In this document: positions 1 through 10,929 of the stretch, piece after piece
Layout of the letters: every line of letters begins with the position of its first letter
Position numbering within the stretch: position 1 is the first letter of the stretch
From: Gracilariopsis chorda
Lineage: Eukaryota; Rhodophyta; Florideophyceae; Gracilariales; Gracilariaceae
Assembly: GCA_003194525.1 (NCBI GenBank)
Contig: NBIV01000089.1
Coordinates: 124,001-188,000 of the forward strand
Direction: 5' to 3'
Length of the DNA stretch: 64,000 bases
Position numbers and translations under genes: made by a program
The notes under the pieces: model-generated
The model's input: only the letters and a program-made list of their open reading frames with translations
What the model was told of the DNA's origin: nothing
Database searches by the model: none

Positions 1-473
1 ATACTGTATTCGTCTTTTGAGCTGGATGTTCATGGTCAATATCATTGGTTACAGGTTTGCAGATTGAAATAACTTTAAAGCTATTGGTGATGATGGCTTT
101 GAAAGCTGATACCGTTGGTACGAAGGTGAGCACTTGCACCAACGGTAGACGATGTAATGGCTCAGCGGCTTGTCCCGAATTGCAGTTTGGTTCTGAGGAT
201 CGTGTGAAGTAGCGTTGCTTGAGATCAAGTCAGTTATGACGAAAATAATGGGCTAAATTTAGGAGCTCAGCAATTGTGCTCGACCTTTTCTAGTTGAATT
301 CAAACGATTAGAGTTTTTGGAAGCACTGAAGTAAGGCTATGGTTCTCTTTCCCTGGCTTGCATCTTCCGTGATCTTTCAGTTCGGCTATCGAGTACACGC
401 GCATAACCTTATTTGTCAAACCTTCTCCGGTGATCATGTGCATTTGAATTAAGAGACCAAAGACGTCGTTAAT
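1..473. other. 5' flank of element A, no gene seen
   Basis: This stretch precedes the LTR retrotransposon. I see no long reading frame, repeat or recognisable motif in it. Its last five bases (TTAAT, 469-473) are the left copy of the target-site duplication of element A. Confidence 0.5.
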
Positions 474-1307
474 CGTAGTGCTACGCCCTCAGGGAGGGAT
501 TCTTGGTACTTGAATGCTTTCCCGATATTATCGGTTGTGTAGTGTGTATATGAACTACGCCCCCCAATGGTGGGTATGGATACGTGGGACACGGTTTTGG
601 GTCAATTGGCGGTTGGCCGCAGTAGTGGATGTTGCCACGAAATGTGGAGTATTTTAGTTGATTTTATTTATTATTTCCACACCCATTTCTGGGAAGCTAG
701 TACTTAGTGCGACGGCGCACTGCCGTCGCACCAGTAAAACTTCCCCAACAAGGGACCCCAACCTGGGGAATTGGCTCTAGTTGTTACCGCTTGCGCGCGT
801 GCTCTACTCCTCCTTGGAGGGAAACGCCGTGAACCACGAGACATCTAACCCCCTTGCAAATCTAAAGAAGCCCATCCTTCGGAGTATAATTGTTCCAATC
901 ACATTGGTGTTTCGCCCTGTTTAGGGAGTCCTGTCCACCGGCATTGCCGTATTTGCTCATCGCTCTCGCGACTCACCCTCGCCCACTCTTCCTCCTTTCC
1001 CTTCACTCTCCTCCTTTCCCCCTTTCAGGGTAGTACATCCCGCTACCCGTGGCCCTCCTGTGTGCACCCACTCACACTTCCCCACTCGCGTGGAAACATA
1101 CCTCTGCTGAGGATCACACCCCGCTCACGCGGATACTGATTCTTCGCCTTCACCTCCCTGCGCAAGTCGCGACAGGTGTCCCTGGTCTTAAAAACTGGCT
1201 CCGCCGTGCCAACCCTAGAGGGGCTCTACCCAACTGGGTTCACCTCCACGGAGGAAAGACCCCGAGCATCTTTCGGAGTTTCTCCCCTTTTGGGGCGTTG
1301 CACCACA
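474..1307 (+). repeat. 5' LTR of element A
   Basis: An 834-bp direct repeat of 9819-10651. It ends GCACCACA. Its first bases read CGTAGTGC, where the 3' copy has TGTAGTGC, so the initial T has mutated. The end is an extended inverted repeat of the start (TGTAGTGCAACGCCC against TGTGGTGCAACGCCC read from the other end). The last ~120 bp resemble the LTR of element C more than the element's own 3' LTR. Confidence 0.95.
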
Positions 1308-1310
1308 AAG

Positions 1311-1328
1311 TGGTCTCCTGACCTAGAA
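1311..1328 (+). other. primer-binding site of element A
   Basis: TGGTCTCCTGACCTAGAA starts three bases after the 5' LTR, the expected place for minus-strand priming by a tRNA 3' end (TGG pairs with CCA). Nearly the same sequence lies at the matching place in element B. It is not the common initiator-Met site; I cannot name the tRNA. Confidence 0.8.
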
Positions 1329-1412
1329 TCGGTTTTTGTTTTCCCTCTTACGACGTTTGTTTCCATTCACCGGAAGTTCCGTGATCATTTTCCGTCGTAA
1401 CGGTAATTTCTC

Positions 1413-3587
1413 ATGTCGAGAAATCCCTCCGATTCGGAGCCAGTGGTTACGCGTAGTCGCTCCCGCGACAACGCGGACACTTCCGAAGTTCGGTTTGTAA
1501 CCCGTATCCCTATACGGACAAGTTCCAGCCGTGCTGGTGCCGCTTCCTTGCGGAATGACACCCCCGACCGGGAACCCCGGAACCTCCTTTTGCCCTCGTT
1601 ATCAACCCCGCAGGGGAATGCAGCATCGACTCCGGCTGTTGCCGCAGTGCCCCAGGCACCCCAGCCTGCTCCCGCTGTTGCGGCTTCAAGCCCCCGTGGA
1701 CGGGCGATAACACCCCCCAGGGGACTTCCCTGGAATCCCAGGTCCGCGCTCTGTGGACCGCCCATGACACCCTTGTAGGGGAACTAAAATCCCTCCAAGA
1801 GGTGGTCTTGGCAACCCCCGTAAAGGACGTTGCCGAGGACCTCCGTATTTTACGGTCTGACGTCAACTCCGTGTTGGAGAGTTTGGGACAACCCGCCACC
1901 TTCATCGAAGGAGTTGAAGCCCGATTTGATCGGGTTGATGCCCGTCTGGAGACGCTGGAGCAGTTCACCCTGATGGACAAACTATCCCTGGATGATCCAG
2001 TAAACGAGGCATTGCACAACGACCAGCTTGCTGGGAAGAAGAAACGCCGTCATCGACGGAAACACCACCGAAAATATTTGGACTCTGATTCTTCGACATC
2101 GTCGGACTCATCTGGAAACCATTCGGTTAGCTCGAGGTCCTTGGACTCCGACTCGGAGGACGAGAAGCGAGGCTACTACTCCCGCTCAAAGCGGTCATCG
2201 GCCACTGAAGGTGTGATCCGAACCCGCCAGAAGGGGAGAAGACACCCCGGTCTCCGGGAGTTGAAACCGACAAACCCGGATTACCGGAAGCTTTTATCAT
2301 ACCGGTACTACCGGCTCGACGATTCGTCACTTGGACGTACGCCCCGTGGTACGGGAAAGGTGCGAGAATGCATTAAGCGAACGCAGCTCTCGCTCCGCAA
2401 CCAGTATTTTACTGGAGAGGACCCAGTCCTAGTACTGGATTTCCTATCCCGCTTTGTAGCGGAGGCCCATATCCTCGGTATGAATGAGGGACAAGCCTAT
2501 TTGGCTTTACCGTATTTCTTACGGGGAGTGGCGGAGGACCAATACAACTATGTCAGAGGATCTTCACGTGCCTCCGAGGGAGGGGTTACTTGCTGGCCGG
2601 AGGCTGTGCAATATCTTCTGCGCTCCTACCCCACAAACACCGCTATCCAGCAGGCTATCCTCGCTTTGCGAGATACACGCCAGCGTGCTGGAGAGACCGA
2701 GACCGATTACTCGGTGCGCCTTAACAGGGCTTTCCACAGATTTGGTAACGTATACCCCGCTGGGGAGCGCAGTACCATGTTCATCGATGGTCTTGACCCG
2801 GCAATCCGGAGTTAACTTACCCGTTATCGGTAGGACAAGCGGAGGATCACCTATCTCGAGCTGGTCCAACACGCCCGAGCGGAAGCGGATGCACTCCGTG
2901 CAAGAACTACGAACAATCGGTCTAAATCCGCCAAGGCGTTGTTGCTGGAAAGCGAAGCTTCCTCACTCCCGCTCACCGCGGATGGGAACCCTGGATAGGG
3001 ATTTGATACCGTGCATTTGGTGCAGGAGGATGGTGTGTCGATATCCACCAGTGATTTACCGTCAAAGACGGAGATAACCCGTGATACGGGAACGGAAGAC
3101 CCTGTTTTGTACGGTGGAAACAGTCGGGTTCAACCCCAACGACTCCCGTTTTCAAACGGTCAATCCCGTTATCAACGGCCTGGATGGACTGACACCCGCC
3201 CTGCATTTCGCTTCTCCGATACTCGGAATAATAGTCCGCGTGTCGCGGTGTTGGCTCTCATCTGCCACCTTTGTTATCCCCATGGCCATACCTTGCCCTC
3301 AGTGTATCTGCTCACTGAAGGATATGGCCAAGGTGGTGGCAAACTACGAGGCCCTCACTCCAGAGGAGAAACGTTCCGTCCCGACGGCTTCCTACCTCCG
3401 TGCTAAAACGGACTTTTCCCATGCCCTACCACAGACCCCGCGTGCGCGGCAAGCTTCATACGCCCCGATTCGGGAGATCACGCAACCATCCGTTGCAACC
3501 CCCGCTTATGCGGATAGAAACCCCTGTCAACGGGATGAAGCACTCGTTGTCGAGGAACCCAACCCACCGCCGAAGGCGGAAAACTAA
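1413..3587 (+). pseudogene. gag of element A (nucleocapsid precursor), broken
   Basis: Structural polyprotein of the retrotransposon, homologous along most of its length to the intact gag of element B. It starts with ATG 1413, shifts frame in a C-run near 1711, runs open from about 1720 to 2812, then meets in-frame stops at 2813, 2831 and 2996. It shifts frame again in the zinc knuckle near 3290 and ends at TAA 3585-3587. Visible parts are a Ser/Pro/Arg-rich N-terminus, a helical segment, a basic/Ser/Asp stretch (about 2030-2200), a capsid-like core with the motif GEDPVLVLDFLSRFVAEA (about 2415-2470), and a CX2CX4HX4C zinc knuckle split by the frameshift (about 3263-3305). The last sense codons and the stop contain GGAAAAC followed by TAA. 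Confidence 0.88.
3578..3584 (+). promoter_or_regulatory. candidate -1 frameshift heptamer at gag stop (element A)
   Basis: GGAAAAC sits immediately before the gag stop TAA. The pol frame is -1 relative to gag and is open from about 3581. The same heptamer lies directly before the gag stop of element B, where pol is also in -1. It departs from the canonical X XXY YYZ rule in the P site, so its function is an inference. Confidence 0.45.
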
Positions 3588-6500
3588 CTGAGGGAGTCTC
3601 CGCTTTGGGCGAGGCGTCCTCGCCTCGCTCCACGGTGAAAGTCCTCTCGAAGAAAGACACCGCTGACGCGGACTCTGCGCACCTCGGTGTGTATCGTCGC
3701 CCGTGGATACGGATTAAAAATCCCCGGATTCCCGGTAGAGTCTTGGTCTTCGCTAAGCGCAATTAAAAGGTCTATGCCGACCTTGGCCTTGATCCACAGT
3801 TTATGGTGAGGTTTCTCACCGTCCTGGATACAGGTGCAGGCCCCAACGATGTTGTGGAATCATTGTTACCCCCGCTGGTGCGGTCTTGTATCCGCTCTGA
3901 CGCGGTCCCCGACATTTCGGATGCGAACAACAATCCGTTACAAACGTTGGGCACATTGGCCCTCGTCGTGAGACTTGGTACCTCTGTGGTGAAGTTGGAC
4001 TTCATCGTTTGCCGTTCATTGGCAGCACCAGTCATACTGGGATGTGATTATGGCGACAGATATGTGGACGCAATCAAGCCCCACCTCGGGCGGGTAGAAC
4101 TTGACGACGTATCGTCGGTTCCGATTGTTCCCCACCCGCTAAAGCGGTCCTCTCGGAAACAAGTTCCGCTCCCTGCTGCGCAGGAACCACCGCCCGCGTC
4201 CTGCGAGTCCACCAAGCTCCGCGTCGCTGCCTCGGTTTCTATACGGCCTGAGTCCCAAGTCTGGGTGCAGGTAAATTCCCGTCAACACGGTCTTTGGGTT
4301 ATACAACCCCTCACCTCGTTGTACGAGAAATCCCAGCTGGCGCTGGCTAATGGAATTGTCTCCATTTCCCTGGATGTTCCTTTCCGGATATTTGTTGCCA
4401 ACCTTGGCAAACACCCCCAGTATCTGGTAAAAAACCAAGTAATTGGGAGTGTAACCCCCCATCTTATGGGAATGCTGCCAAAGAAGATGACAGCCGCAGA
4501 TGTACTCGGCGTTACCACCTCTTCTGAGGAATTCGCCTTGCCGTCCGAAGACGTCAAGTCTAAGGAGGGGGAGGAAACCGCTACTTCAGCGTCGAACATA
4601 CCGAGTAACTCGGAATTGCGAACCACATCTGTTCCACAGGACAATGCTCCATCGAGCAACGATCGGATTGATCCTGAAAAGGCACTTGAAGCGCTGGACT
4701 TCAGCCACGTGCCAGAGTCGCACCGCGACAAACTCTGTACAATGTTACGGGAATTCACCACAATGTGGGATGGCTCGCTTGGCGAGAGTGATGCAACGGA
4801 ACACCGGATCGATTTATTCCCCGGTGCGCGACCGGTTGCACAAACCCCTTACAGGGCAGATCCGAAAGCTCGGGAAGAGGAGCAGTCCCAGGTGGCCAAG
4901 ATGCTCCGCGCAGGTGTGATTGAGCCTGCTCAATCACCCTGGGCATCCCCAGTTGTACTGGCTTTGAAGGCCGACGGAACCTGGAGGTTCTGTGTCGACT
5001 ACTGCCGGCTCAATGCCGTGACTGTTAGGGACGCGTGCCCTATCCCTCGTATGGTCGAGTGTATTAACTCCCTCGGAGACGCCACCGTTTTCACGGTTCT
5101 CGATGCCAATTGGGGATATTGGCAAGTACCTGTCAGACAGGAGGATCGCGACAAAACCGCATTCACCTGCCACGCAGGAACGTACCGCTTCAAGCGGATG
5201 CCACTTGGGTTAACCAACGACCCCGCCACCTTTCAGCGTGCAGTAGATATTCTACTCAACCGCTTTAAGTGGCGGAGTTGTCTGGTCTACCTTGATGATA
5301 TTATCCTCTTCTCCAACTCGTTGGACGACAATCTCACTCACGTCCGAGAGGTGCTGACCGTACTCTGCGATGCGGGAACTACCCTCAAGTTGAGCAAATG
5401 CGAGTTTTTCACACATAATGTGAAGTATCTGGGTCACATTATCTGTACTGGACGGTTAGCGATCGAGAAAGCTCGAGTCAAATCCCTCTTTGAGGCGAAG
5501 GTGCCCCGTACTCAAACGGAACTGCGCTCCTTTTTAGGGCTGTTCAAAGTCTATCGACGGTTTATCCCGAACGTTTTGGATACCGCGGCGCCCCTGAATG
5601 CGTTGTTGCGAAAGGGGAACCCCCCAAAACTGGGAACATTTACGCCCGAGCAATCGGAAGCCTTTAACTCCTTGAAGGAGGCTGTCACATCAGCACCAAT
5701 TCTACATCTCCCAAAACTTGGGTTGCCATACTCCGTAGATACGGACTCGAGCGACTACCAATTCAGGTGTGCTCTTTTTCAAACCACCCCCGAGGGGGAA
5801 CGACACCCAATTGGTTATTGGTCGCGCTCGCTCAATGTTCATGAGCGGAACTACTCCGTATCGGAGAAAGAGTGCCTCGCCGTCGTATGGGCGATGACAA
5901 CTCTGCGCCCCTACCTCATGGGAGTTCACTTCACCGTGTACACGGATCATTCCTCATTGAGGTGGTTAATGAATATCTCCGACCCGTCGGGACGCCTCAT
6001 GCGCTGGAGACTCTGCCTCGCGGAATATGACTTTCAAGTCATTTATAAAAAGGGCGCACAGAACACCCGAGCCGACGCCCTGTCGCGGTTACCCACAAGT
6101 GGGGAAGCACTCCCAACGGAGGATGATGAAGTCCCATGTTTCATGGCCATAGACCCGGATAGTCCGGAATGTGCCGTCGAGGCTAGGCCAGAAAACTGGG
6201 ACGAGAATGCTGACTTTGACGACCTACTCGCATCGCGAGGTGAATCTGAGAACCCGTTACCGGGAAATTTTGTACCGGTTTCACCGGAAGAGATGATCCG
6301 AGAACAGTTCGGTGACCCCTTCTGCACGAGGATTCGTGCCCGTCTTCACGGTGGTGAAGATCTCCCTTTCCGGGTGGACGACAAAGGCTACCTCGTACGG
6401 AAGGTCGAAGCCCGCCCACAGATTTTGGTACCTCATTCCCTGCAGTCGCGGGTGTTACATCTATCATACTACGCCCCCATTGGAGGTCACTCAGGTGGGA

Positions 6501-8985
6501 GGAAACTCTACCTAACCTTGCGAAGAGATTTCTATTGGCCCGCCATGGCGGTGGATTGCTACGCCACCGTGCGGTTTTGTAGCGAATGCGCGAAGAATCG
6601 CGTGAAACTCCGCAAAATTGCGAAGAAAATGAAACTATTCCCCGCAAGGGCGCCGCTCAAGTTTATCACGATCGATATTCTCGGACCACTACTCACCACG
6701 AAACGTGGAAACAAGTTTCTACTTGTCATTACCCACCGCTTTTCTAAGCTGGTACGGACTGTCCCTCTTCGGAGGATAACCGCTTTCACGGTGGCCCAGG
6801 CTCTGGTGACGCACTGGATTTTCGTCTACGGACCCCCTGTGGAGGTATTCTCCGATAACGGGAAACAGTTCGCGAGCAAGTTCTTCCAGGATGTTTGTCG
6901 CATCCTGGATGTCAAGAACTTGTTCACGACTACCTACCACCCCCCCAGTGTAATGGGCAAGTTGAACGGTTTAACCGGATGTTACTCGCGGTGTTACGTT
7001 CCTACGTTGCAGAACACCCAAAGAACTGGGACATGTACGCTGATGCGTTAACCTACGCGTACAACACGCAGGTACACCGGACTACCGGAGTTTCGCCATT
7101 CTAGTTGATTCTATCTAGAACACCCCCACCTGTGGCGCTGGAACCCCAAGCTACCTTGGACGATTTCCCACCAGTGGGTATCTACCGGCAGCAATGGAAG
7201 CAATGGCTTTCCAAGCTGGTCCCCGTTGCGCGGAAGTCTATGGCACAGGCCCAAGCCGCTTACAAGCGGGATTTTGATGCTCGCTTGCGAGGGAAACCGT
7301 CCCCGACTCGGGTGAATAACTACGTCTTCAGCAGGAAGGAGTACTACAACCCGGAACGGGAGAAGCGCCATAAACTCTCGCCTGTGGCAGATGGACCATT
7401 CAAGGTCATCTCTGTGAACACCGACACTGTCGTGGTAGAGATGGGCGACACGCACGAACGGATTTCCCGTGATCGTGTTGTCCTTGCCCCTCCTCCCTCG
7501 TCAGAGGTAGTCCTGGATCCAGGGAACCCCGTTTCTACGTACTCTGCAACACCGGAATCATCCAGGAGTACTAGGCCTACGGTACTACCACACCCCAGCC
7601 GGTGACTCTCGGACCTAACGACCCTCTCCGACTCACCGGCTCAGCCGGGTAATTCGGGCCTCTCAGCGCCCGCCCCTACCACGCCCGCCCCCCTCGCGCG
7701 AATTTATACCCGCCAGGCGGGGAATGTTATCCCTTATCCCGCCGCTCCGTCTAAGGAGGGGGAGGAGAACAATCGTTTTCGAGGAACGATATCGCCATCG
7801 CAACGGGAAACACGGAACATACGGAACACTGACCATGGAGAACGGAGTATGTCACACGACACTAATCCCCCGTTCTCGGGCAGTTCTGCGCAACAAGAAC
7901 CAGACGCGCAGGCCCCGCAAAAGCGGCAATTATACCGTGCTACACGGGAGGTTGAAGCGCAACTACCGCACACTTCTGTCAGGGAAAAAGGCAGCCAAAC
8001 CGCAGTCGAAGCTTCAGGCCCTGGCGCGCAAGCGCCGGAAACGCCTCCCGTCGTTGACGGAATCGAAGCCCCCGCTCCGGGGAATAATTTGCGCCAACTT
8101 CCACAACGCTGCGGCGAAGAACCGAGGAACTCGGGAAAAACGCGCGCCATCGCACGCTCGAAACCGGTCGTACCGGACGCTGCCCCTCCTCATGGAGACG
8201 GTGCACCGCGCTTAGCGGCAAGGCCCTTGAAAAGGATGTCATCGGCACCTGCCCGGCACCCTCAAAAGGGGAATTTTGACCAAAATACCGGTGTACCGGA
8301 GTTAGCCCCAGGCAACCCGTCAGTAACCGGGTACACCACGGCTTCGCCGGAACGTATGGTGCAGAGCGCTCGTGCACCTGGCAGGGAGGCGGAACGCTTA
8401 CCAATCACCGTGTCGCACGGGACCCCGCAGAGGATGTCGCAAACGCCGTTCCCGCATACGCGGCAAGAACCCCGCAAGCTCGCGGTTCGCGAAGAAGACC
8501 GCACTCGCGGAGTTCAAGTCCCCCGCCGACTGGCGGTTCACCCGGCCTACCGTGATGACGGGAACAACGACGCCCCTCTGGTGAATAACTTGGCGGTGAA
8601 AACCATGACGCCAAACACCCCCTTGAGGGATATCCTCCCGCACGAGCAGCAACCGCTACCACAGCGCACGGCTACGCCGGAGTTATCGCCGAACACCCTG
8701 CTAAGGGACATTATACCGCACCGCGGGCAACCCTCACAAGGGAATGCAACGACCACCCGGCACGGCCGGCAGGTCTACGAACGATAGTTTGTAGTAGACC
8801 GACTTGTCGGACACACCGGGGACCAGGATGGTATTCTACAATACCGCGTCCGCTGGTACGGGTATGACCCCAGTGGGGATACGTGGGAGCCAATTGAACA
8901 CCTCCCACGATCGCAGGTCGTGCGATACCACCGTCAAACGGGAACTGCAGCCCCAGCCACGCTGGTTAATGCCCAAGTCGGGTAA
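3581..8985 (+). pseudogene. pol of element A: protease-RT-RNase H-integrase-chromodomain, broken
   Basis: Replication and integration polyprotein of about 1800 codons. In order: aspartic protease (LDTGAG near 3825), reverse transcriptase with YLDDI at about 5287-5301, RNase H (about 5730-6080), integrase zinc finger (H-H-C-C, about 6450-6600), integrase core (about 6655-7010), GPF-type C-terminal module (about 7390-7490), a Pro/Ser/Arg-rich linker of some 420 codons, and a chromodomain at about 8788-8940. Breaks: TAA 3764, two extra C in the run 6940-6946 (frameshift against element C), TAG 7102, TGA 7603, and TAG 8785 where element C has a Glu codon. The RT active site is intact, but the copy cannot make full-length pol. 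Confidence 0.92.
8788..8940 (+). other. chromodomain region of element A pol
   Basis: The conceptual translation shows YRVRWYGYDPSGDTWEPIEHL, the W-x-G/W-E-P signature of chromodomains, which bind methylated histone tails and direct chromovirus integration in characterised families. It sits far from the integrase core, beyond a low-complexity linker, and directly after an in-frame TAG at 8785-8787. The same domain occurs in element C. Confidence 0.85.
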
Positions 8986-9172
8986 CGTTGCCGCGCGAGC
9001 GGAGGGTAGTAAGAAAAGATAGCAAGGGAAAGTCCGTCCAAGACGGGGAATTCTAATTGGAAATCACCGTCCGAGACGGGAAAGTTCACCTAGTGGAGTA
9101 GCAAGCTCCATACTACACTACACTAACTGGCATAGCCAGGGACGGAACACCAGGAAACTGGACAAAAGGGGC

Positions 9173-9762
9173 TCACTCCTCGCCGTCGCCCGGGGCGTAA
9201 CCACCAGCGAGGCGGTAGGCCAACGCGTCTGCCATGGCGGTGACTTCCCCGGAAGGGTGTCTGAGCCATCCGCATAAGCAGTGACCAATCCCTCATTGAG
9301 GACAGCGACCGGGTGAAACCACGGGGCAAGGCACAGGCGCGACGCGTGATTCCGATTCATCGGGTTGAGCCCCACCAGGGTGTTGTAGGTTGGCCAGTTG
9401 AACGCCGGAGTGGTTCCGGAGGATCCCACCGAAGGTGGTAGTGCGAAGGGATGGTCGGCTGCAGCAGCCACATTCCCCGGTTTTACCGGTTGTTGATCGC
9501 CCTGAGGCAGAGGAACTGACCGGAAACCGGTGGTGTATCGCCCGAGAGACCTCGGAGGCTGGCTGTTGTTGTTGATGTTGTTTTCGTTTTTCATTTCTCC
9601 CTTTTCGAGGGTGGTTGTTGTTGTTTGTCAAAGTGCGCTCGGTGACGAGGAAGAGCGGAGGCGAGGAGAGGAAATAACAGCTGCAGTAGCAGGGGGTGGT
9701 GACTCTGGTGCAGAGGGACTTACCGGAGAACCAGAGACGGCGCACACGCTTTTATAACCCAT
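9173..9762 (-). pseudogene. antisense gene (aORF) of element A, internally deleted
   Basis: Minus-strand reading frame between the end of pol (8985) and the 3' LTR (9819), homologous to the complete copy 59691-61535 in element C. The N-terminal ATG at 9762 and the C-terminal stop at 9173-9175 both align with element C, but about 1.25 kb in between is gone. The join lies at a short direct repeat (TCCGGGGA-like) present at both ends of the missing segment in element C. A CGA-to-TGA nonsense lies near 9634, and the C-terminal part is out of frame with the N-terminal part. The visible N-terminus is Ser/Pro/Asn-rich, followed by the family motif APWFHP. Function unknown. Confidence 0.8.
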
Positions 9763-9806
9763 TTCCGTCTGGGAACCCTCCGCGTGCGCGGTCGTTTTCC
9801 CGTCTT

Positions 9807-9818
9807 AGGGGTGGGATA
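9807..9818 (+). other. polypurine tract of element A
   Basis: AGGGGTGGGATA lies directly upstream of the 3' LTR start TGTAGTGC, the expected plus-strand primer position. Confidence 0.7.
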
Positions 9819-10651
9819 TGTAGTGCAACGCCCTCAGGGAGGGATTCTTGGTACTTGAATGCTTTCCCGATATTATCAGTTGTGTAGTGTGTATATGAAC
9901 TACGCCCCACAATGGTGTGTATGGATACGTGGGACACGGTTTTGGGTCAATTGGCGGTTGGCCGCAGTAGTGGATGTTGCCACGAAATGTGGAGTATTTT
10001 AGTTGATTTTATTTATTATTTCCACACCCATTTCTGGGAAGCTAGTACTTAGTGCGACGGCGCACTGCCGTCGCACCAGTAAAACTTCCCCAACAAGGGA
10101 CCCCAACCTGGGGAATTGGCTCTAGTTGTTACCGCTTGCGCGCGTGCTCTACTCCTCCTTGGAGGGAAACGCCGTGAACCACGAGACATCTAACCCCCTT
10201 GCAAATCTAAAGAAGCCCATCCTTCGGAGTATAATTGTTCCAATCACATTGGTGTTTCGCCCTGTTTAGGGAGTCCTGTCCACCGGCATTGCCGTATTTG
10301 CTCATCGCTCTCGCGACTCACCCTCGCCCACTCTTCCTCCTTTCCTTTCACTGTCCTACTTTCCCCCCTTTCAGGGTAGTACATCCCGCTACCCGCAGCC
10401 CTCCTGTGTGCAACCACTCACACTTCCCCACTCGCGTGGAAACATACCTCTACTGAGGATCACACCCCGCTCACGCGGATACCGATTCTTCGCCTTCACC
10501 TCCCTGCGCAAGTCGCGACAGGTGTCCCTGGTCTTACAAACCGGCTTCGCCGTGACACCTCCGGGAGGGCTCTACCCAACTGGTTTCACCTCGTGAGAGG
10601 AAGATCCCGAACGTCTTTCGGTGTTTTTCCCCTTTGGGGCATTGCACCACA
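9819..10651 (+). repeat. 3' LTR of element A
   Basis: An 833-bp copy of 474-1307 beginning TGTAGTGCAACGCCC and ending GCACCACA, followed by TTAAT, which repeats the bases before the 5' LTR. It matches the 5' LTR closely except over the last ~120 bp, where some twenty or more differences cluster. Confidence 0.95.
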
Positions 10652-10656
10652 TTAAT

Positions 10657-10929
10657 CATTGTCAAACTGGGCCAGGTTTACACCATTTAGCAGCTAACAT
10701 TCTTGGAACTTCTGGGTCGAAGTTGTAGAGGAAGAAGAAGGATAGACGACGATGTACTTCGAAAATGATGACAGAATCTACCAAATCAATAACGGCAGAA
10801 GCTCTCTCTTAAACAGTAGGTCTTGCACGGCACGCGCCTAAACATAAAATTTGCTCCACATTCACGTTTTATGCATGTAAACAATAATTCTCTTAACGTT
10901 CATTTGCCAACTTTCCCTTGATGGCAAAC
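10657..10929. other. no gene seen
   Basis: A/T-rich sequence between element A and the older gypsy remnant. No reading frame or repeat could be supported. Confidence 0.5.

Larger units (their letters stand above)
474..10651 (+). mobile_element. Ty3/gypsy chromovirus, element A (full structure, decayed)
   Basis: A 10.2-kb LTR retrotransposon with 5' LTR 474-1307, primer-binding site, gag, pol (protease, RT, RNase H, integrase, chromodomain), an antisense gene remnant, a polypurine tract and 3' LTR 9819-10651. It is flanked by a perfect 5-bp duplication TTAAT at 469-473 and 10652-10656, so the insertion is structurally complete. Gag and pol carry several nonsense codons and frameshifts, so this copy cannot be autonomous. 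The LTR pair is about 96% identical by eye, with most differences crowded into the last ~120 bp. The domain order protease-RT-RNase H-integrase defines Ty3/gypsy; the chromodomain places it with chromoviruses. Confidence 0.95.

Noticed and set aside
1311-1328. Functional tRNA gene at the primer-binding site
   Set aside because: Only an 18-nt complement to a tRNA 3' end is present; there is no cloverleaf.
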